This document shows, in pieces, positions 43,657 to 52,940 of a stretch of 64,000 bases of DNA. The stretch is from UMGS1370 sp046957575 (GTDB lineage Bacteria; Bacillota; Clostridia; Lachnospirales; Lachnospiraceae): positions 1-64,000 of the forward strand of contig JBKUOG010000014.1 of the NCBI GenBank assembly GCA_046957575.1. Direction: 5' to 3'. The notes under the pieces are model-generated. The model was not told the DNA's origin, made no database searches, and was given only the letters and a program-made list of their open reading frames with translations. How positions within the stretch are numbered: the first letter of the stretch is position 1; each line of letters begins with the position of its first letter. Made by a program: the position numbers and the translations under genes.

Positions 43657-43850
43657 TCCTCTTTCTTTTTCAATGCTCTGGTATTTTTTTCCACCATCCT
43701 TCTGGCTGTCATAATCTGATGGCCGCAGCCCATGCATTTTAAGCGGAAATCCTGACCTATCCGAAGGATTTCCCAATCTTTGCTGCCGCAGGGATGAGTT
43801 TTTTTTAGTGTCACCACATCCCCTACTTCATAATTGTATTTTTCCATCAT
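43653..43850 (-). CDS. DUF951 domain protein
   Basis: A 65-residue protein with the DUF951 pattern (YNYEVGDVVTLKKTHPCGSKDWEILRIG then KCMGCGHQIM), an OB-like small fold with three Cys likely binding zinc. Function unknown; common beside rpsF or ychF in Firmicutes. It overlaps the aldo/keto reductase gene by four bases. Confidence 0.88.
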   Translation of the reverse strand: MMEKYNYEVGDVVTLKKTHPCGSKDWEILRIGQDFRLKCMGCGHQIMTARRMVEKNTRALKKKED

Positions 43851-44860
43851 TCGTTTCCTCCGGTCAATTTTCCTGCGAGAATCCGGTCAATTTCGTCTAA
43901 TTCTTCCTGCTCAAAATCCAAATGGTTCAAAGTCTGAATATTGTCCCCCAACTGTTTTACGCTGCTGGCTCCTATGAGTACAGAAGTCACTTCCCTGCGA
44001 CGCAGCACCCAGGCCAGGGCAAGCTGGGCTAAAGACTGCCCTCTCTTTTGTGCAAGTTCTGCCAGCGCCCGTATTTTTCCCAGATTTTCCTCTTTTAAAT
44101 ATCTGCCGCCAACGGTTGTTCCCTGCCTGGAGGCGCGGGAGCCTTCTGGAATTCCATGAAGATACTTGTCTGTCAGCGCTCCCTGAGCCAGCGGACTGTA
44201 AGCCATGCATCCCACTCCTTCTTGTTCCAGAAGAGGAAGCAGATGAGTTTCTATCTGGCGTTCAAACATGTTGTAGCGAGGCTGATGGATGAGACATGGC
44301 GTTTTGTTTTCCTTTAAAATGCGGATAGCCGCTGCCGCCTCTTCTACACCATAATTGGAGATTCCTACATACAGGGCTTTTCCCTGCCTTACCATATCTG
44401 AAAGCGCACCCATAGTTTCTTCTAACGGAGTTTCGGGATCCGGGCGGTGGTGATAAAACACATCCACATAATCCAGTCCCATCCTTTTTAAACTCTGATC
44501 CAGGCTGGCCATCAGATATTTTCTGGAACCCCAGTTGCCATAAGGTCCTGGCCAGAAATCATAACCTGCTTTTGTGGAGATAAACAATTCATCCCGATAT
44601 GGTTTCAAGTCTAACTTCAGAATTTTACCAAAATTTTCCTCTGCAAGCCCTCTGGCCGGATGTCCGTAGTTATTGGCCAGGTCAAAGTGAGTAATTCCCC
44701 AGTCAAAAGCCTGCAAAAGAATGCTTCTCTGTTCCTCCAGCGGTTTTTCCAGTCCAAAATTCTGCCACAGCCCCAAAGAAATCCTTGGGAACAGCACGCC
44801 ACTGTTTCCGCTTCTTTTATATTCCATGTGCTCATATCTGTTTTCTGCTGCCTGATACAT
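43847..44860 (-). CDS. Aldo/keto reductase (YghZ/Gpr-like)
   Basis: NADPH-dependent reductase of 337 residues. The Asp of the catalytic tetrad is in THFDLANNYG, Lys in STKAGYDFWPG, His in VFYHHRPDPETP, and the cofactor motif near the C-terminus is VLIGASSVKQLGDNI. The GYDFWPGPYGNWGSRKYL segment is typical of L-glyceraldehyde-3-phosphate reductase (YghZ) relatives. AAAGGAGGATATCC precedes the ATG. Confidence 0.9.
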   Translation of the reverse strand: MYQAAENRYEHMEYKRSGNSGVLFPRISLGLWQNFGLEKPLEEQRSILLQAFDWGITHFDLANNYGHPARGLAEENFGKILKLDLKPYRDELFISTKAGYDFWPGPYGNWGSRKYLMASLDQSLKRMGLDYVDVFYHHRPDPETPLEETMGALSDMVRQGKALYVGISNYGVEEAAAAIRILKENKTPCLIHQPRYNMFERQIETHLLPLLEQEGVGCMAYSPLAQGALTDKYLHGIPEGSRASRQGTTVGGRYLKEENLGKIRALAELAQKRGQSLAQLALAWVLRRREVTSVLIGASSVKQLGDNIQTLNHLDFEQEELDEIDRILAGKLTGGNE

Positions 44861-44895
44861 GGATATCCTCCTTTTCTTCCTTAATTTCCAGCCGT

Positions 44896-45618
44896 TCAGG
44901 ACAGCACTGTGTTTCTCAGCACTTCCCCGATTTTACCAGTAATCACTAAATCCGCTTTCTGATCCATGGGCGTAATGCTTTTGTTGATCAGGACCAGCTT
45001 CTTTCCCTGGTAGTAATCAACCAGACCGGCTGCAGGGTAAACTGTAAGAGAGGTCCCCCCTACGATCAGCACATCTGCCTGGCTGATGTACTGTGCAGAT
45101 TTGCGGATCGTATCCATATCCAGCCCTTCCTCATACAGAACCACATCCGGCTTAATCCTTCCTCCGCACGTGCACTCAGGCACTCCAACGGATTTGAGAA
45201 TCTCTTCCAAAGAATAAAACTCACCGCAGCGTTCACAGTAATTGCGATGTACGGACCCATGAAGTTCCAGCACTTCTTTGCTGCCAGCCGCCTGGTGAAG
45301 CCCGTCAATATTCTGGGTAATGACTGCTTTTAATTTTCCTTCCTCCTCCAGCTTTGCCAAAGCCAGATGAGCGTCATTGGGCTTTGCATCCGGAAAAAGC
45401 ATTTTATTTTTGTAAAATCGATAAAATTCCTCTGGATTTTTCTTATAAAAGCTATGACTGATAATGGTTTCCGGAGGATATTTATACTGCTGGTTATACA
45501 AGCCATCCTGACTGCGAAAATCCGGAATCCCGCTTTCCGTAGAGACGCCGGCCCCGCCGAAAAACACAATATTTTCACTGTCTGTTATCCACTGCTTTAG
45601 CTGTAATAGATTGTCCAT
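44896..45618 (-). CDS. cobB: NAD-dependent protein deacylase (Sir2)
   Basis: A 240-residue sirtuin: FFGGAGVSTESGIPDFRS (NAD loop), ITQNIDGLHQAAGS, catalytic His in LHGSVHRNYC, four zinc Cys (CERCG and CTCGG), and IVGGTSLTVYPAAGL. The ATG at 45618 follows GGGAGGGGTGTGGAT; the 8-residue longer frame contains that site. It removes acyl groups from lysines at the cost of NAD. Confidence 0.93.
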   Translation of the reverse strand: MDNLLQLKQWITDSENIVFFGGAGVSTESGIPDFRSQDGLYNQQYKYPPETIISHSFYKKNPEEFYRFYKNKMLFPDAKPNDAHLALAKLEEEGKLKAVITQNIDGLHQAAGSKEVLELHGSVHRNYCERCGEFYSLEEILKSVGVPECTCGGRIKPDVVLYEEGLDMDTIRKSAQYISQADVLIVGGTSLTVYPAAGLVDYYQGKKLVLINKSITPMDQKADLVITGKIGEVLRNTVLS

Positions 45619-45689
45619 ATCCACACCCCTCCCAATTTTCATCTTTCTTACATTGTAACGGTTTTATGTTTCCAATACAAGAGAAAAAA

Positions 45690-45741
45690 AGCAGGACTCC
45701 GGCGCTGCTGACAGTCTATTGCCTGCACTGGAATCCTGCTT
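45690..45741 (-). terminator. Terminator after the CofE-like gene
   Basis: An imperfect stem of AGCAGGATTCC and GGAGTCCTGC on the minus strand followed by TTTTTTTCTC. It serves the gene at 45836 and possibly, in the other direction, nothing. Confidence 0.7.
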
Positions 45742-45757
45742 CTTACTCATATTTTGA

Positions 45758-45822
45758 GGATTGCGAGAGCATACAATGCGGAGCAATCCAGTATCAAAGG
45801 GGGCAAAAAGCCTTTTGACCCC
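45758..45822. repeat. Double palindromic intergenic element
   Basis: GGATTGC (45758-45764) pairs with GCAATCC (45783-45789), and GGGGGCAAAA with TTTTGACCCC (45799-45822). It lies between the CofE-like stop and its terminator. Its make-up of adjoining hairpins recalls the elements at 11880 and 56890, but the sequence is different. Confidence 0.55.
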
Positions 45823-45835
45823 AACATCTTAGGTT

Positions 45836-47035
45836 CTATTTGGTATAATTGTCAAAATATCCCTGAACGTAGATAATGGGGGTTCCCTTATCGCCGCTGC
45901 CGGAAGTTAAATCTGCTAAGGAGCCGATTAAGTCAGTAAGCTGTCTTGGAGTAGTTCCCTGGGTCACCATGGTGCCCTTTAAGCTGGATGCCTTGTCATC
46001 CTTATCCTTAATATAATCCTTGATCGCCTCTTTTAATTCGTCTCCGGACAACTCTGCAAAATTGTTGTCTGCCAGATATTTTAACTTTACTTCGTTTGGA
46101 GTTCCTTCCAGACCGGAAGTGTATGCCGGAGAGACAACCGGATCGGCCAATTCCCAAATCTTTCCTACCGGATCTTTAAATGCGCCGTCTCCGTAGATCA
46201 TAACCTCAACCTGCTTGCCTGTCTTTTCTACGATCATGGAATGGATCTTGTCCACCATCTCCTGACAATGGATCGGGAACAGTTTTACACTGTCCTCGGT
46301 TGCCTTGTTGGATCCTAATAAGCCATAGCGATCGTTGTATCCGCTGCCATTAATGCTGGCATTCATAATATCATCTAAACCATAAACCTTTTTCGCACCG
46401 TTTGCTTTTAAGATTCTCTTTGTACGCTGGCGTGTGTGAATATCGCAGGTCAAAACAAAATCTGTGTAATCTAAAATAGCCTTTGGATTATTGGCAAATA
46501 CAATCTCTACCTCTGCGCCTGCATCCTGAATTAACTGTTTATAATATTCCACATAATCTACACCGGTAAAGTAGTGTTTCTGATAGCCGAACAGTTCTCT
46601 GTACTTTTCTTCAGTCAGAACATCACTCCAGGGATTTACTCCCTTTTCATCCAGAAGGTCCAGATCAATCAGATGATTTCCCACTTCATCAGAAGGATAA
46701 CTGAGCATCAAAACCACCTTTTTGCAGCCCATTGCAATGCCCTTTAAGCAGATCGCAAAACGGTTCCTGCTTAAAATCGGGAATAAAATGCCAACGGTAT
46801 CATCGCCGAACTTGCTCTTCACATCCTCTGCAATCTGAGCTGTGGTAGCATAGTTTCCCTGTGCTCGTGCAACGACTGCCTCTGTAACGGCAATGACATC
46901 CTTATCCCGGATCTCAAAATGCTCGCCCTCAGCGGCTGCCAAAACAGAATCTACTACAATCTTTGCCAAATCATCACCCTGACGGATAATCGGGGCTCTC
47001 ACACCGCGCGATACGGTACCAACCATACGGTCCAT
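45836..47035 (-). CDS. Coenzyme F420-0:glutamate ligase-like (CofE/F420_ligase family) protein
   Basis: A 399-residue protein with the F420_ligase family pattern: DKDVIAVTEAVVARAQGNYAT, ILFPILSRNRFAICLKGIA, GSNKATEDSVKLFP and VMIYGDGAFKDPVGKIWE with likely metal/GTP-binding Asp residues. True CofE adds glutamate to F420-0; gut Clostridia are not known to make F420, so this branch probably glutamylates or ligates another substrate. Own promoter gap of 169 bases, GGGAGAATGTT ribosome site, own terminator. Confidence 0.78.
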   Translation of the reverse strand: MDRMVGTVSRGVRAPIIRQGDDLAKIVVDSVLAAAEGEHFEIRDKDVIAVTEAVVARAQGNYATTAQIAEDVKSKFGDDTVGILFPILSRNRFAICLKGIAMGCKKVVLMLSYPSDEVGNHLIDLDLLDEKGVNPWSDVLTEEKYRELFGYQKHYFTGVDYVEYYKQLIQDAGAEVEIVFANNPKAILDYTDFVLTCDIHTRQRTKRILKANGAKKVYGLDDIMNASINGSGYNDRYGLLGSNKATEDSVKLFPIHCQEMVDKIHSMIVEKTGKQVEVMIYGDGAFKDPVGKIWELADPVVSPAYTSGLEGTPNEVKLKYLADNNFAELSGDELKEAIKDYIKDKDDKASSLKGTMVTQGTTPRQLTDLIGSLADLTSGSGDKGTPIIYVQGYFDNYTK

Positions 47036-47204
47036 AACATTCTCCCATCTTTTCTATCTTTGATTAATAATATTTCATTGCTGCTGTCTGCCATTTTCCG
47101 GCAGAAACCTATATTATTATGCCATAATATGAGAAAGAAAGCAAGCGGTTGAATTGTAAAACTTGTATGCAGGCAACAGGAACTGTGCAGCGCCTGACAG
47201 CAAA

Positions 47205-48305
47205 TCAAACCTCTTCATCCAGAAAAATTCCTTGAAATATATTGATTTGTTTCTGCCAGAGCAAACCAGGACAATTCTTTAAAAAAATTTTTTCCGACTC
47301 TTCGTACCCCATCAGCCACTGCATTAACTGATCAGCCAAACACTTCAAATCCGGCTCTTTCTCTGGTTTCTGCAGCAGTTTCTCACATTCCGCTCCATTT
47401 TGTGTCAGGTTCCAGCGCCACAGGCCATTATTGTGGGAAATCAAGGGATCCTCTATTTCTAACAAAACTTCTGTATCTTGTTTTGTATCTGGCTTTAAAG
47501 AGAACAGCTGAAGAAATTCTTTCATATTGACAATTCTTGCCATAATCGCCGGTTTGGGATCGGATCTTTTTTCCATCCAGTCATCTGGCACATATAAAAG
47601 TCTCTGCTCTTTTTCTTCCCATCCCCAATCTGCCCGAATTCCTTTTAGCTGGCTGCCTTCATAAAAAAGTTCTATGCGTCCGTCTTCGCTGGCAAGTTCC
47701 GTCAGCAGATTTTTCACATATGACCAATCCCGCACTGCATAAACCTGAAACCTCTCCGAAAGCCAGGTCTCCATAAAACCAGCTATTTCTTTTATAAGTT
47801 TTCTGTTTCCCAGCAGCGCTCCTGCCATATACTCTTCTATCCGCAGGTTTTCCCTCTGCCGTTCTGCTCCACAGCCGGCTGAAATCCTGCTTTTTAACTG
47901 ATTCTGCGGTTTATCAAAAATAAAACGAAAACCAAACGGCTCATAGATAGCCCGGTCTGCAGGCATCAAAAATGTAAACGGTTCTCCTTTTTCCCAGCCA
48001 TCCTGAAGCATTTTAGACAGCAGATCTCTCATGTGTCCCTGATGTCTCCGTTTATCGTCTGTCGCCACACCCACAATATAGTTGATTTGAGCGCAAAAAG
48101 TTCCCAGCCGGATTTTATAAGGATTTAAATGGACCATGGAAATAATCGCCCCATCCTCTTCCTTTACCAAAATCTGATTGTCTTTTATTTTTTCTGTAAA
48201 ATAATATTGATCAAATTCCTCTGAATCCTCAAAAAAGGCCTGGCTCCAAAGAGTCCTGGCCTTTTCCTTTTCTTCAGGTTCTAAGTATCGAATTATTTGT
48301 CCCAT
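47205..48305 (-). CDS. GNAT acetyltransferase (Eis-like)
   Basis: 366 residues. The N-terminal GNAT domain has the acetyl-CoA motif VGVATDDKRRHQGHMRDLLS and FLMPADRAIYEPFGF, both typical of Eis-like acetyltransferases; the second half would be the second GNAT plus SCP2-like domain. The start overlaps the DUF2156 gene by 13 bases, with a TGGAGC site. Substrate unknown, could be amines or peptides. Confidence 0.82.
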   Translation of the reverse strand: MGQIIRYLEPEEKEKARTLWSQAFFEDSEEFDQYYFTEKIKDNQILVKEEDGAIISMVHLNPYKIRLGTFCAQINYIVGVATDDKRRHQGHMRDLLSKMLQDGWEKGEPFTFLMPADRAIYEPFGFRFIFDKPQNQLKSRISAGCGAERQRENLRIEEYMAGALLGNRKLIKEIAGFMETWLSERFQVYAVRDWSYVKNLLTELASEDGRIELFYEGSQLKGIRADWGWEEKEQRLLYVPDDWMEKRSDPKPAIMARIVNMKEFLQLFSLKPDTKQDTEVLLEIEDPLISHNNGLWRWNLTQNGAECEKLLQKPEKEPDLKCLADQLMQWLMGYEESEKIFLKNCPGLLWQKQINIFQGIFLDEEV

Positions 48306-49213
48306 TTTTGCTCCACCATAAATTTTCTTGCAAAACCAATGGGATTGTAGCTCATCTTCGACTTGCGCAGTCCCTCCAGTCCCACATCATCTTCCCGGTT
48401 CACTAAAACCGCATCCGGAAACTCATGCACCAAAAACTGCTGGTTGATAAACTGGTATAGTCCGTTAAACTCTGAGTTGGCCTTCTCAATATGGATAACG
48501 GCCATCTGTTCTCTCTCATTATAGCTTCCAACAGAAAACGCCTGAAGTTTGCCATCAATATATACTCCTGCCATTTTTACCGGAATATAGGAACAATTTT
48601 TTAAAATCTCATGGATTCCCACGATTTCCTCATCCAGTTCCTCCATGTCCTGCCCCTTCTCCTGTTTGCCGACTCTCCACCTGTCCAAAAATTCCCACAC
48701 ATCCTGTCTGTCTGAACAGCACAGACGGCGAAATTCATACCTGCCTTCATAAGTGCGCATAAAGGAATTGACATGATTTTTCTTTTTGTGCAGCTTTCTG
48801 CCTGCCAGAGTGCGCATTGCCTCTCCGTCATACAGGTAGTCTTTTAGATCCTCTGCCTCTTCTATGGAAAATTGTTTAGGATCCAGGTTTAAGTAGTTTA
48901 AAGACTCTTCATCTGCCAGATAAATCCGAAGGGGCTGCCCAAGTTCCTGGTTGAAATGTTCCTGCATTACCCCTAACAATTCTGCCATATCTTCCTGGCG
49001 GCATGTGGGAATAGAGGTGTACGTCCTGCCGTCCATCTCCATTTTCCACAAAAGTCCTTTCCCCTCATAAACTGTATATTGGATATGGTAATAATCTCTC
49101 CACAAAAAACTGTCTAAAAATACACTTTCACAGGTCTTATCCGGCCGCAGTCCAAAAAATGGCATTATAATTTCTATGTCATTTGCTGTTACTGGTCTAA
49201 AAGTTAAATTCAT
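48293..49213 (-). CDS. DUF2156 (phosphatidylglycerol lysyltransferase C-terminal-like) protein
   Basis: A 306-residue double-GNAT fold protein related to the LPG synthase/FemX C-terminal domain (DUF2156): TFRPVTANDIEIIMPFFG, KNHVNSFMRTYEGRYEFR, the substrate motif AVIHIEKANSEFNGLYQFIN and VNREDDVGLEGLRKSKMSY. No membrane part. The ATG at 49213 follows GGAAGGATTAGAC. It forms a pair with the Eis-like gene; both could acylate peptides or lipids, but the targets are unknown. Confidence 0.83.
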   Translation of the reverse strand: MNLTFRPVTANDIEIIMPFFGLRPDKTCESVFLDSFLWRDYYHIQYTVYEGKGLLWKMEMDGRTYTSIPTCRQEDMAELLGVMQEHFNQELGQPLRIYLADEESLNYLNLDPKQFSIEEAEDLKDYLYDGEAMRTLAGRKLHKKKNHVNSFMRTYEGRYEFRRLCCSDRQDVWEFLDRWRVGKQEKGQDMEELDEEIVGIHEILKNCSYIPVKMAGVYIDGKLQAFSVGSYNEREQMAVIHIEKANSEFNGLYQFINQQFLVHEFPDAVLVNREDDVGLEGLRKSKMSYNPIGFARKFMVEQKWDK

Positions 49214-49269
49214 GTCTAATCCTTCCTGCGCGTTCCGTCTATATAAGCAGCCATACAAAGACGGCGTAA

Positions 49270-50379
49270 TTACCTATATTTCTCTACAATAGCCTTCATT
49301 TCTGACCATTTTTTCTCCATGTCTGCAACTAATGCAAACTGGGTATGGGTACGGTCTAAGTTATGGTTTTCCCTGGCCGTCCTAAAATATACATCTCCCT
49401 GAAGATAATCTGTCAGGAAACGCATACCGCATTCCAGAGTCATCAGTTTTGCTCCCATTGGAAGCATGTCCATCTCTTCCTCGGTCAGACTGCCTTCACA
49501 TCCCTCTAAGAATCCTTTGGTGTAAATATCAAATAACGGCAGAGACAGAGAAACCTTGCTTACATCCGGCTCATCCTCTTCCGCGGTGTTGGCGCCGAAG
49601 CGAATGGAATCGCCATAATCAAAAATAGAAAGGCCCGGCATAATGGTATCTAAATCAATGATACAAATTGCCTGTCCGGTTGCATCATCAATCATAATAT
49701 TATTCAGCTTTGTATCATTGTGGGTAACACGAAGCGGAAGGCGGCCTTCTTTCTGCATATCCATTGCCATACCCAGTTCACTCTGGCGATCCATTACAAA
49801 CCGAATCTCCTCCTTGACGCTGGCTGCTCTGCCACAGACATCCTCTTCTATTGCCTTTTTAAACGTCTCAAAGCGGGAAGGCGTGTTGTGGAAGTTAGGA
49901 ATTGTCTCAGACAGTTCTGCTGCCGGATACTGTGCCAGCAGTCTCTGAAAATGTCCGAATGCCTTGCCGCTCTGGTAAAAGTCCTCCGGTTTTTCCACCA
50001 GATTATAGCAGGTAGCGTTTTCAATAAAGATATAAACTCTCCAGAAGCCGCCCTCGCTGTCCTGATAATACTTCTTTCCGTCTTTTGCTGGAACCAGATT
50101 TAAGGTTTCTCTCTCCGGATCTCCTCCATTTGCTATAATCTCTTTGCGGAGGAACTCTGTAACGCCTTCAATGTTTCTCATCAAAGAAACCGGATCTTTA
50201 AAAATATTGGTATTTACTCTCTGAAGAATATAGCGGACCTCTTTGCCGTCCTGCTCCCAAATCATTGCAAACGTAGAATTAATATGTCCGCTTCCATAAG
50301 GCGCGCTGCTCTTAAACGTTCCCTCAATCTGAAATGCCTGTGCAGCTTCTAACATTTTCTCAACATTGTACTCTGCCAT
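49270..50379 (-). CDS. nahK: N-acetylhexosamine 1-kinase-like (NahK family) phosphotransferase
   Basis: An aminoglycoside phosphotransferase-fold sugar kinase, 369 residues. The catalytic loop is RVTHNDTKLNNIMID and the metal Asp is in CIIDLDTIMPG; the N-terminus FQIEGTFKSSAPYGSGHINSTF is the NahK type. In bifidobacteria NahK makes GlcNAc/GalNAc-1-phosphate in the galacto-N-biose pathway. Four bases separate it from the nucleotidyltransferase gene, supporting a kinase plus activation pair. Confidence 0.85.
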   Translation of the reverse strand: MAEYNVEKMLEAAQAFQIEGTFKSSAPYGSGHINSTFAMIWEQDGKEVRYILQRVNTNIFKDPVSLMRNIEGVTEFLRKEIIANGGDPERETLNLVPAKDGKKYYQDSEGGFWRVYIFIENATCYNLVEKPEDFYQSGKAFGHFQRLLAQYPAAELSETIPNFHNTPSRFETFKKAIEEDVCGRAASVKEEIRFVMDRQSELGMAMDMQKEGRLPLRVTHNDTKLNNIMIDDATGQAICIIDLDTIMPGLSIFDYGDSIRFGANTAEEDEPDVSKVSLSLPLFDIYTKGFLEGCEGSLTEEEMDMLPMGAKLMTLECGMRFLTDYLQGDVYFRTARENHNLDRTHTQFALVADMEKKWSEMKAIVEKYR

Positions 50380-50382
50380 TAT

Positions 50383-51309
50383 TTAGTCCTCCCACAACTT
50401 CTCTGAATATTTTCCTTCGTCCTTCAAGCCCTGAATTGCCTTTACAACCATTTCCTTATCTTCTTTGTAAGTAACACCATACCACTTATCTATGCTCTTT
50501 AATACGGTAACTTCTGCTTTCCCCTCTTTTAACAGTTCATCCACTACAAATGGAATAAAGTATTCACATTTTAATGGATTTATCGGGAGATTTTCCTCTA
50601 AAAACTTGGCAAATCTTTTGTCCAGTTCTTCTAAATAGCTGGCGGTAAAGCCCCACAGGTTCATGGAAACCAAAGTCTCTTCCGGAAGTTCGGTCCAGGT
50701 CTGTCCATCATCTTCGGTAAACGCTGCACCATCACCCTTCTTTTCAATACGAGTTCTCTCGACAATGTCAGTCAGTTTGCTGTTTGCATCTACACTGCAC
50801 ACGCCGCGGGCAACATGTCCGTTTTCTGTCAGAGTATTGTACAATTTATATCCTACCATAGCATACTGGTATTTGTCATCATCTTCCTGCTTAGAGAGCT
50901 GGTCATAAATTGCTTTAAATGCGCTTTTTCCGTAGTAATCATCTGCGTTAATTACTGCAAATGGTCCGTCAATTAAATCTTTGCAGCACAGCAATGCATG
51001 GCCGGTTCCCCATGGTTTTATGCGGTCTGCCGGAACTTCAAATCCTGCTGGAATCTTGTCCAGTTCCTGATAGACATATTCTACCTGAACGTGCCTTTCC
51101 ATCCGCTGTCCTACGGTCTCTTTAAAATCTTTTTCAATCGCTTTTTTGATAATGAAAATAACTTTTTCAAATCCTGCCTCAACTGCATCATGGATGGAAA
51201 AATCCATAATAATGTTGCCGTACTGATCAATTGGATCAATCTGCTTTAACCCGCCATAACGGCTTCCCATTCCTGCTGCCATAACTACTAATACCGGTTT
51301 CTTTCCCAT
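50383..51309 (-). CDS. Sugar-1-phosphate nucleotidyltransferase
   Basis: A 308-residue enzyme with the nucleotide-binding opening VVMAAGMGSRYGGLKQID and AVINADDYYGKSAF (catalytic Asp). It belongs to the group usually found beside NahK, likely making UDP-HexNAc or UDP-glucose from the kinase product. AAAGGAGAAG precedes the ATG; the 202 bases upstream are shared with the divergent AraC gene. Confidence 0.85.
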   Translation of the reverse strand: MGKKPVLVVMAAGMGSRYGGLKQIDPIDQYGNIIMDFSIHDAVEAGFEKVIFIIKKAIEKDFKETVGQRMERHVQVEYVYQELDKIPAGFEVPADRIKPWGTGHALLCCKDLIDGPFAVINADDYYGKSAFKAIYDQLSKQEDDDKYQYAMVGYKLYNTLTENGHVARGVCSVDANSKLTDIVERTRIEKKGDGAAFTEDDGQTWTELPEETLVSMNLWGFTASYLEELDKRFAKFLEENLPINPLKCEYFIPFVVDELLKEGKAEVTVLKSIDKWYGVTYKEDKEMVVKAIQGLKDEGKYSEKLWED

Positions 51310-51511
51310 AAGTAACTTCTCCTTTCAAACCTCTTGTGAATCGTTTTGTAATTACCCTCAGTATAGCCTAATCCAATCGGCATTTCTTTGCACAATTCAT
51401 TCAGATATTTGTACAATCTATCCAAATATGATATAATAACTCTAAAATACCTGTCCACTTAGCAAGGTCTTGTCAATCTTAGCGTAAATAAACGAATCTA
51501 AGGAGTTTTAT

Positions 51512-52480
51512 ATGGACTACCAGCATACCAGTTTAAAAAGCAGTATTGTAATCCGAAGCATTGTTTCGATCCACTATTTTGAATATATGAGCGACTTCGT
51601 CTTCCCCGGAGAACAACATGATTTCTGGGAACTGGTCTGTGTTGACAAGGGCGAGATCCAGGCAGCAGCAGGGAATCGGAATGTAACATTAAAAAGAGGG
51701 AATATTTTATTCCATCAGCCGGGAGAGTTTCATAACGTTGTCGCCAATGGCCGGATTTCTCCCAGTCTGGTTGTAATCTCCTTTGACTGCCGTTCCAGGG
51801 CTATGAACCAATTTGCCTGTCAGGTTCTAAGTGTTCGGGAAACTGAAACCTCTCTGTTGTCTCAGATCATCATCGAAGCACGAAACGCGTTTCAGGGCAG
51901 ACTTAACAATCCTTATCAGGAGGAACTAATCCGGCGTTCTTCTCCTGCGTTTGGGGCAGAACAGTTAATTAAAATTTATTTAGAGCAGCTTTTAATTCAC
52001 TTATACCGCCGCTACTGGCCTGCAGGCTGTGAAGAAACTGGTTCAAGTCTCCAACTTTCTGATCCAATTTTAATGCCGGATACTCCAGCTGTTTCTTTAA
52101 ACAGTCTGGATGCCAAAAAAGAAACCTGTATCCGCATCAAACGATATATGGAAGAACATCTCCATGAACCTCTCACAATCCAGGATATATGCCGTGACAA
52201 CTTAATCGGAAGTTCCCAGCTTTCCCGCATGTTTCGGGAGTTTTACCAGTGCGGCGTTATTGACTGTTTTATTCGGATGAAAGTCGAGGCTGCTAAACAA
52301 ATGATCCGCAATGATCAAATGAATTTTTCCCAAATTGCTGACAGATTAGGCTACAATTCTGTCCACTATTTTTCCAGACAATTTAAAAAACAAACCGGCA
52401 TGACGCCGACAGAGTATTCTGAATCCATCCGATGTCTGGCTGAAAAAAATGCTGCTGGGTGGACTTACAGGGAACCCTGA
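51512..52480 (+). CDS. AraC family transcriptional regulator
   Basis: 322 residues: N-terminal cupin sensing domain (GEQHDFWELVCVDKGEIQ, FHQPGEFHNV) and a C-terminal pair of helix-turn-helices (EPLTIQDICRDNLIGSSQLSR, FSQIADRLGYNSVHYFSRQF). It is divergent from the kinase/nucleotidyltransferase operon and probably controls it or a nearby sugar system. AAGGAGTTTT upstream of the ATG. Confidence 0.9.
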   Translation: MDYQHTSLKSSIVIRSIVSIHYFEYMSDFVFPGEQHDFWELVCVDKGEIQAAAGNRNVTLKRGNILFHQPGEFHNVVANGRISPSLVVISFDCRSRAMNQFACQVLSVRETETSLLSQIIIEARNAFQGRLNNPYQEELIRRSSPAFGAEQLIKIYLEQLLIHLYRRYWPAGCEETGSSLQLSDPILMPDTPAVSLNSLDAKKETCIRIKRYMEEHLHEPLTIQDICRDNLIGSSQLSRMFREFYQCGVIDCFIRMKVEAAKQMIRNDQMNFSQIADRLGYNSVHYFSRQFKKQTGMTPTEYSESIRCLAEKNAAGWTYREP

Positions 52481-52492
52481 TCCCGACAGTTT

Positions 52493-52906
52493 TCAACTCT
52501 TGCGGATAAAATCCGTCTGGCACTTCGGGCAATGGATACTGACTTTTCCCTTTCCTCTGGGAATCCGAATCTTCTGCCCGCAGTTTGGACATTTGTATAT
52601 ATGATAGGCTCTGGCCTGTTCTATGTAAAACTTCCACTTCATCAGCGTATCCTGAACTTTGAGCTGAAGGCTCATGTATACCCGATTTTCTTCTTCTCTG
52701 GCCTTAAAATTTTTTGAAAAGATACGAAAATAGTAGTAAACAAATCCTATCAATTCCAGCCAATACATTGTCTTGGAACGGACAAATAAATTTACAATAA
52801 TCAACACCAAAATGGCCGCTGCCAGAAATCGATTCAGCTTATCTAATCCATATGCTCCATATCTGCCTGTCATAAATCTCTGAAATTTTTCTTTTAAGTC
52901 TTTCAT
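52493..52906 (-). CDS. Membrane protein with C-terminal zinc ribbon
   Basis: A 137-residue protein with two adjacent hydrophobic helices (FLAAAILVLIIVNLFV, MYWLELIGFVYYYF) and a C-terminal zinc ribbon (CPNCGQKIRIP, then HCPKCQTDF). The ATG at 52906 has CGAGGTTTGGCC; a TTG six bases earlier is less likely. Function unknown; similar proteins are annotated as zinc-ribbon domain proteins in Lachnospiraceae. Confidence 0.75.
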   Translation of the reverse strand: MKDLKEKFQRFMTGRYGAYGLDKLNRFLAAAILVLIIVNLFVRSKTMYWLELIGFVYYYFRIFSKNFKAREEENRVYMSLQLKVQDTLMKWKFYIEQARAYHIYKCPNCGQKIRIPRGKGKVSIHCPKCQTDFIRKS

Positions 52907-52940
52907 GGCCAAACCTCGTTTCTTATGGTATTACATTTTT

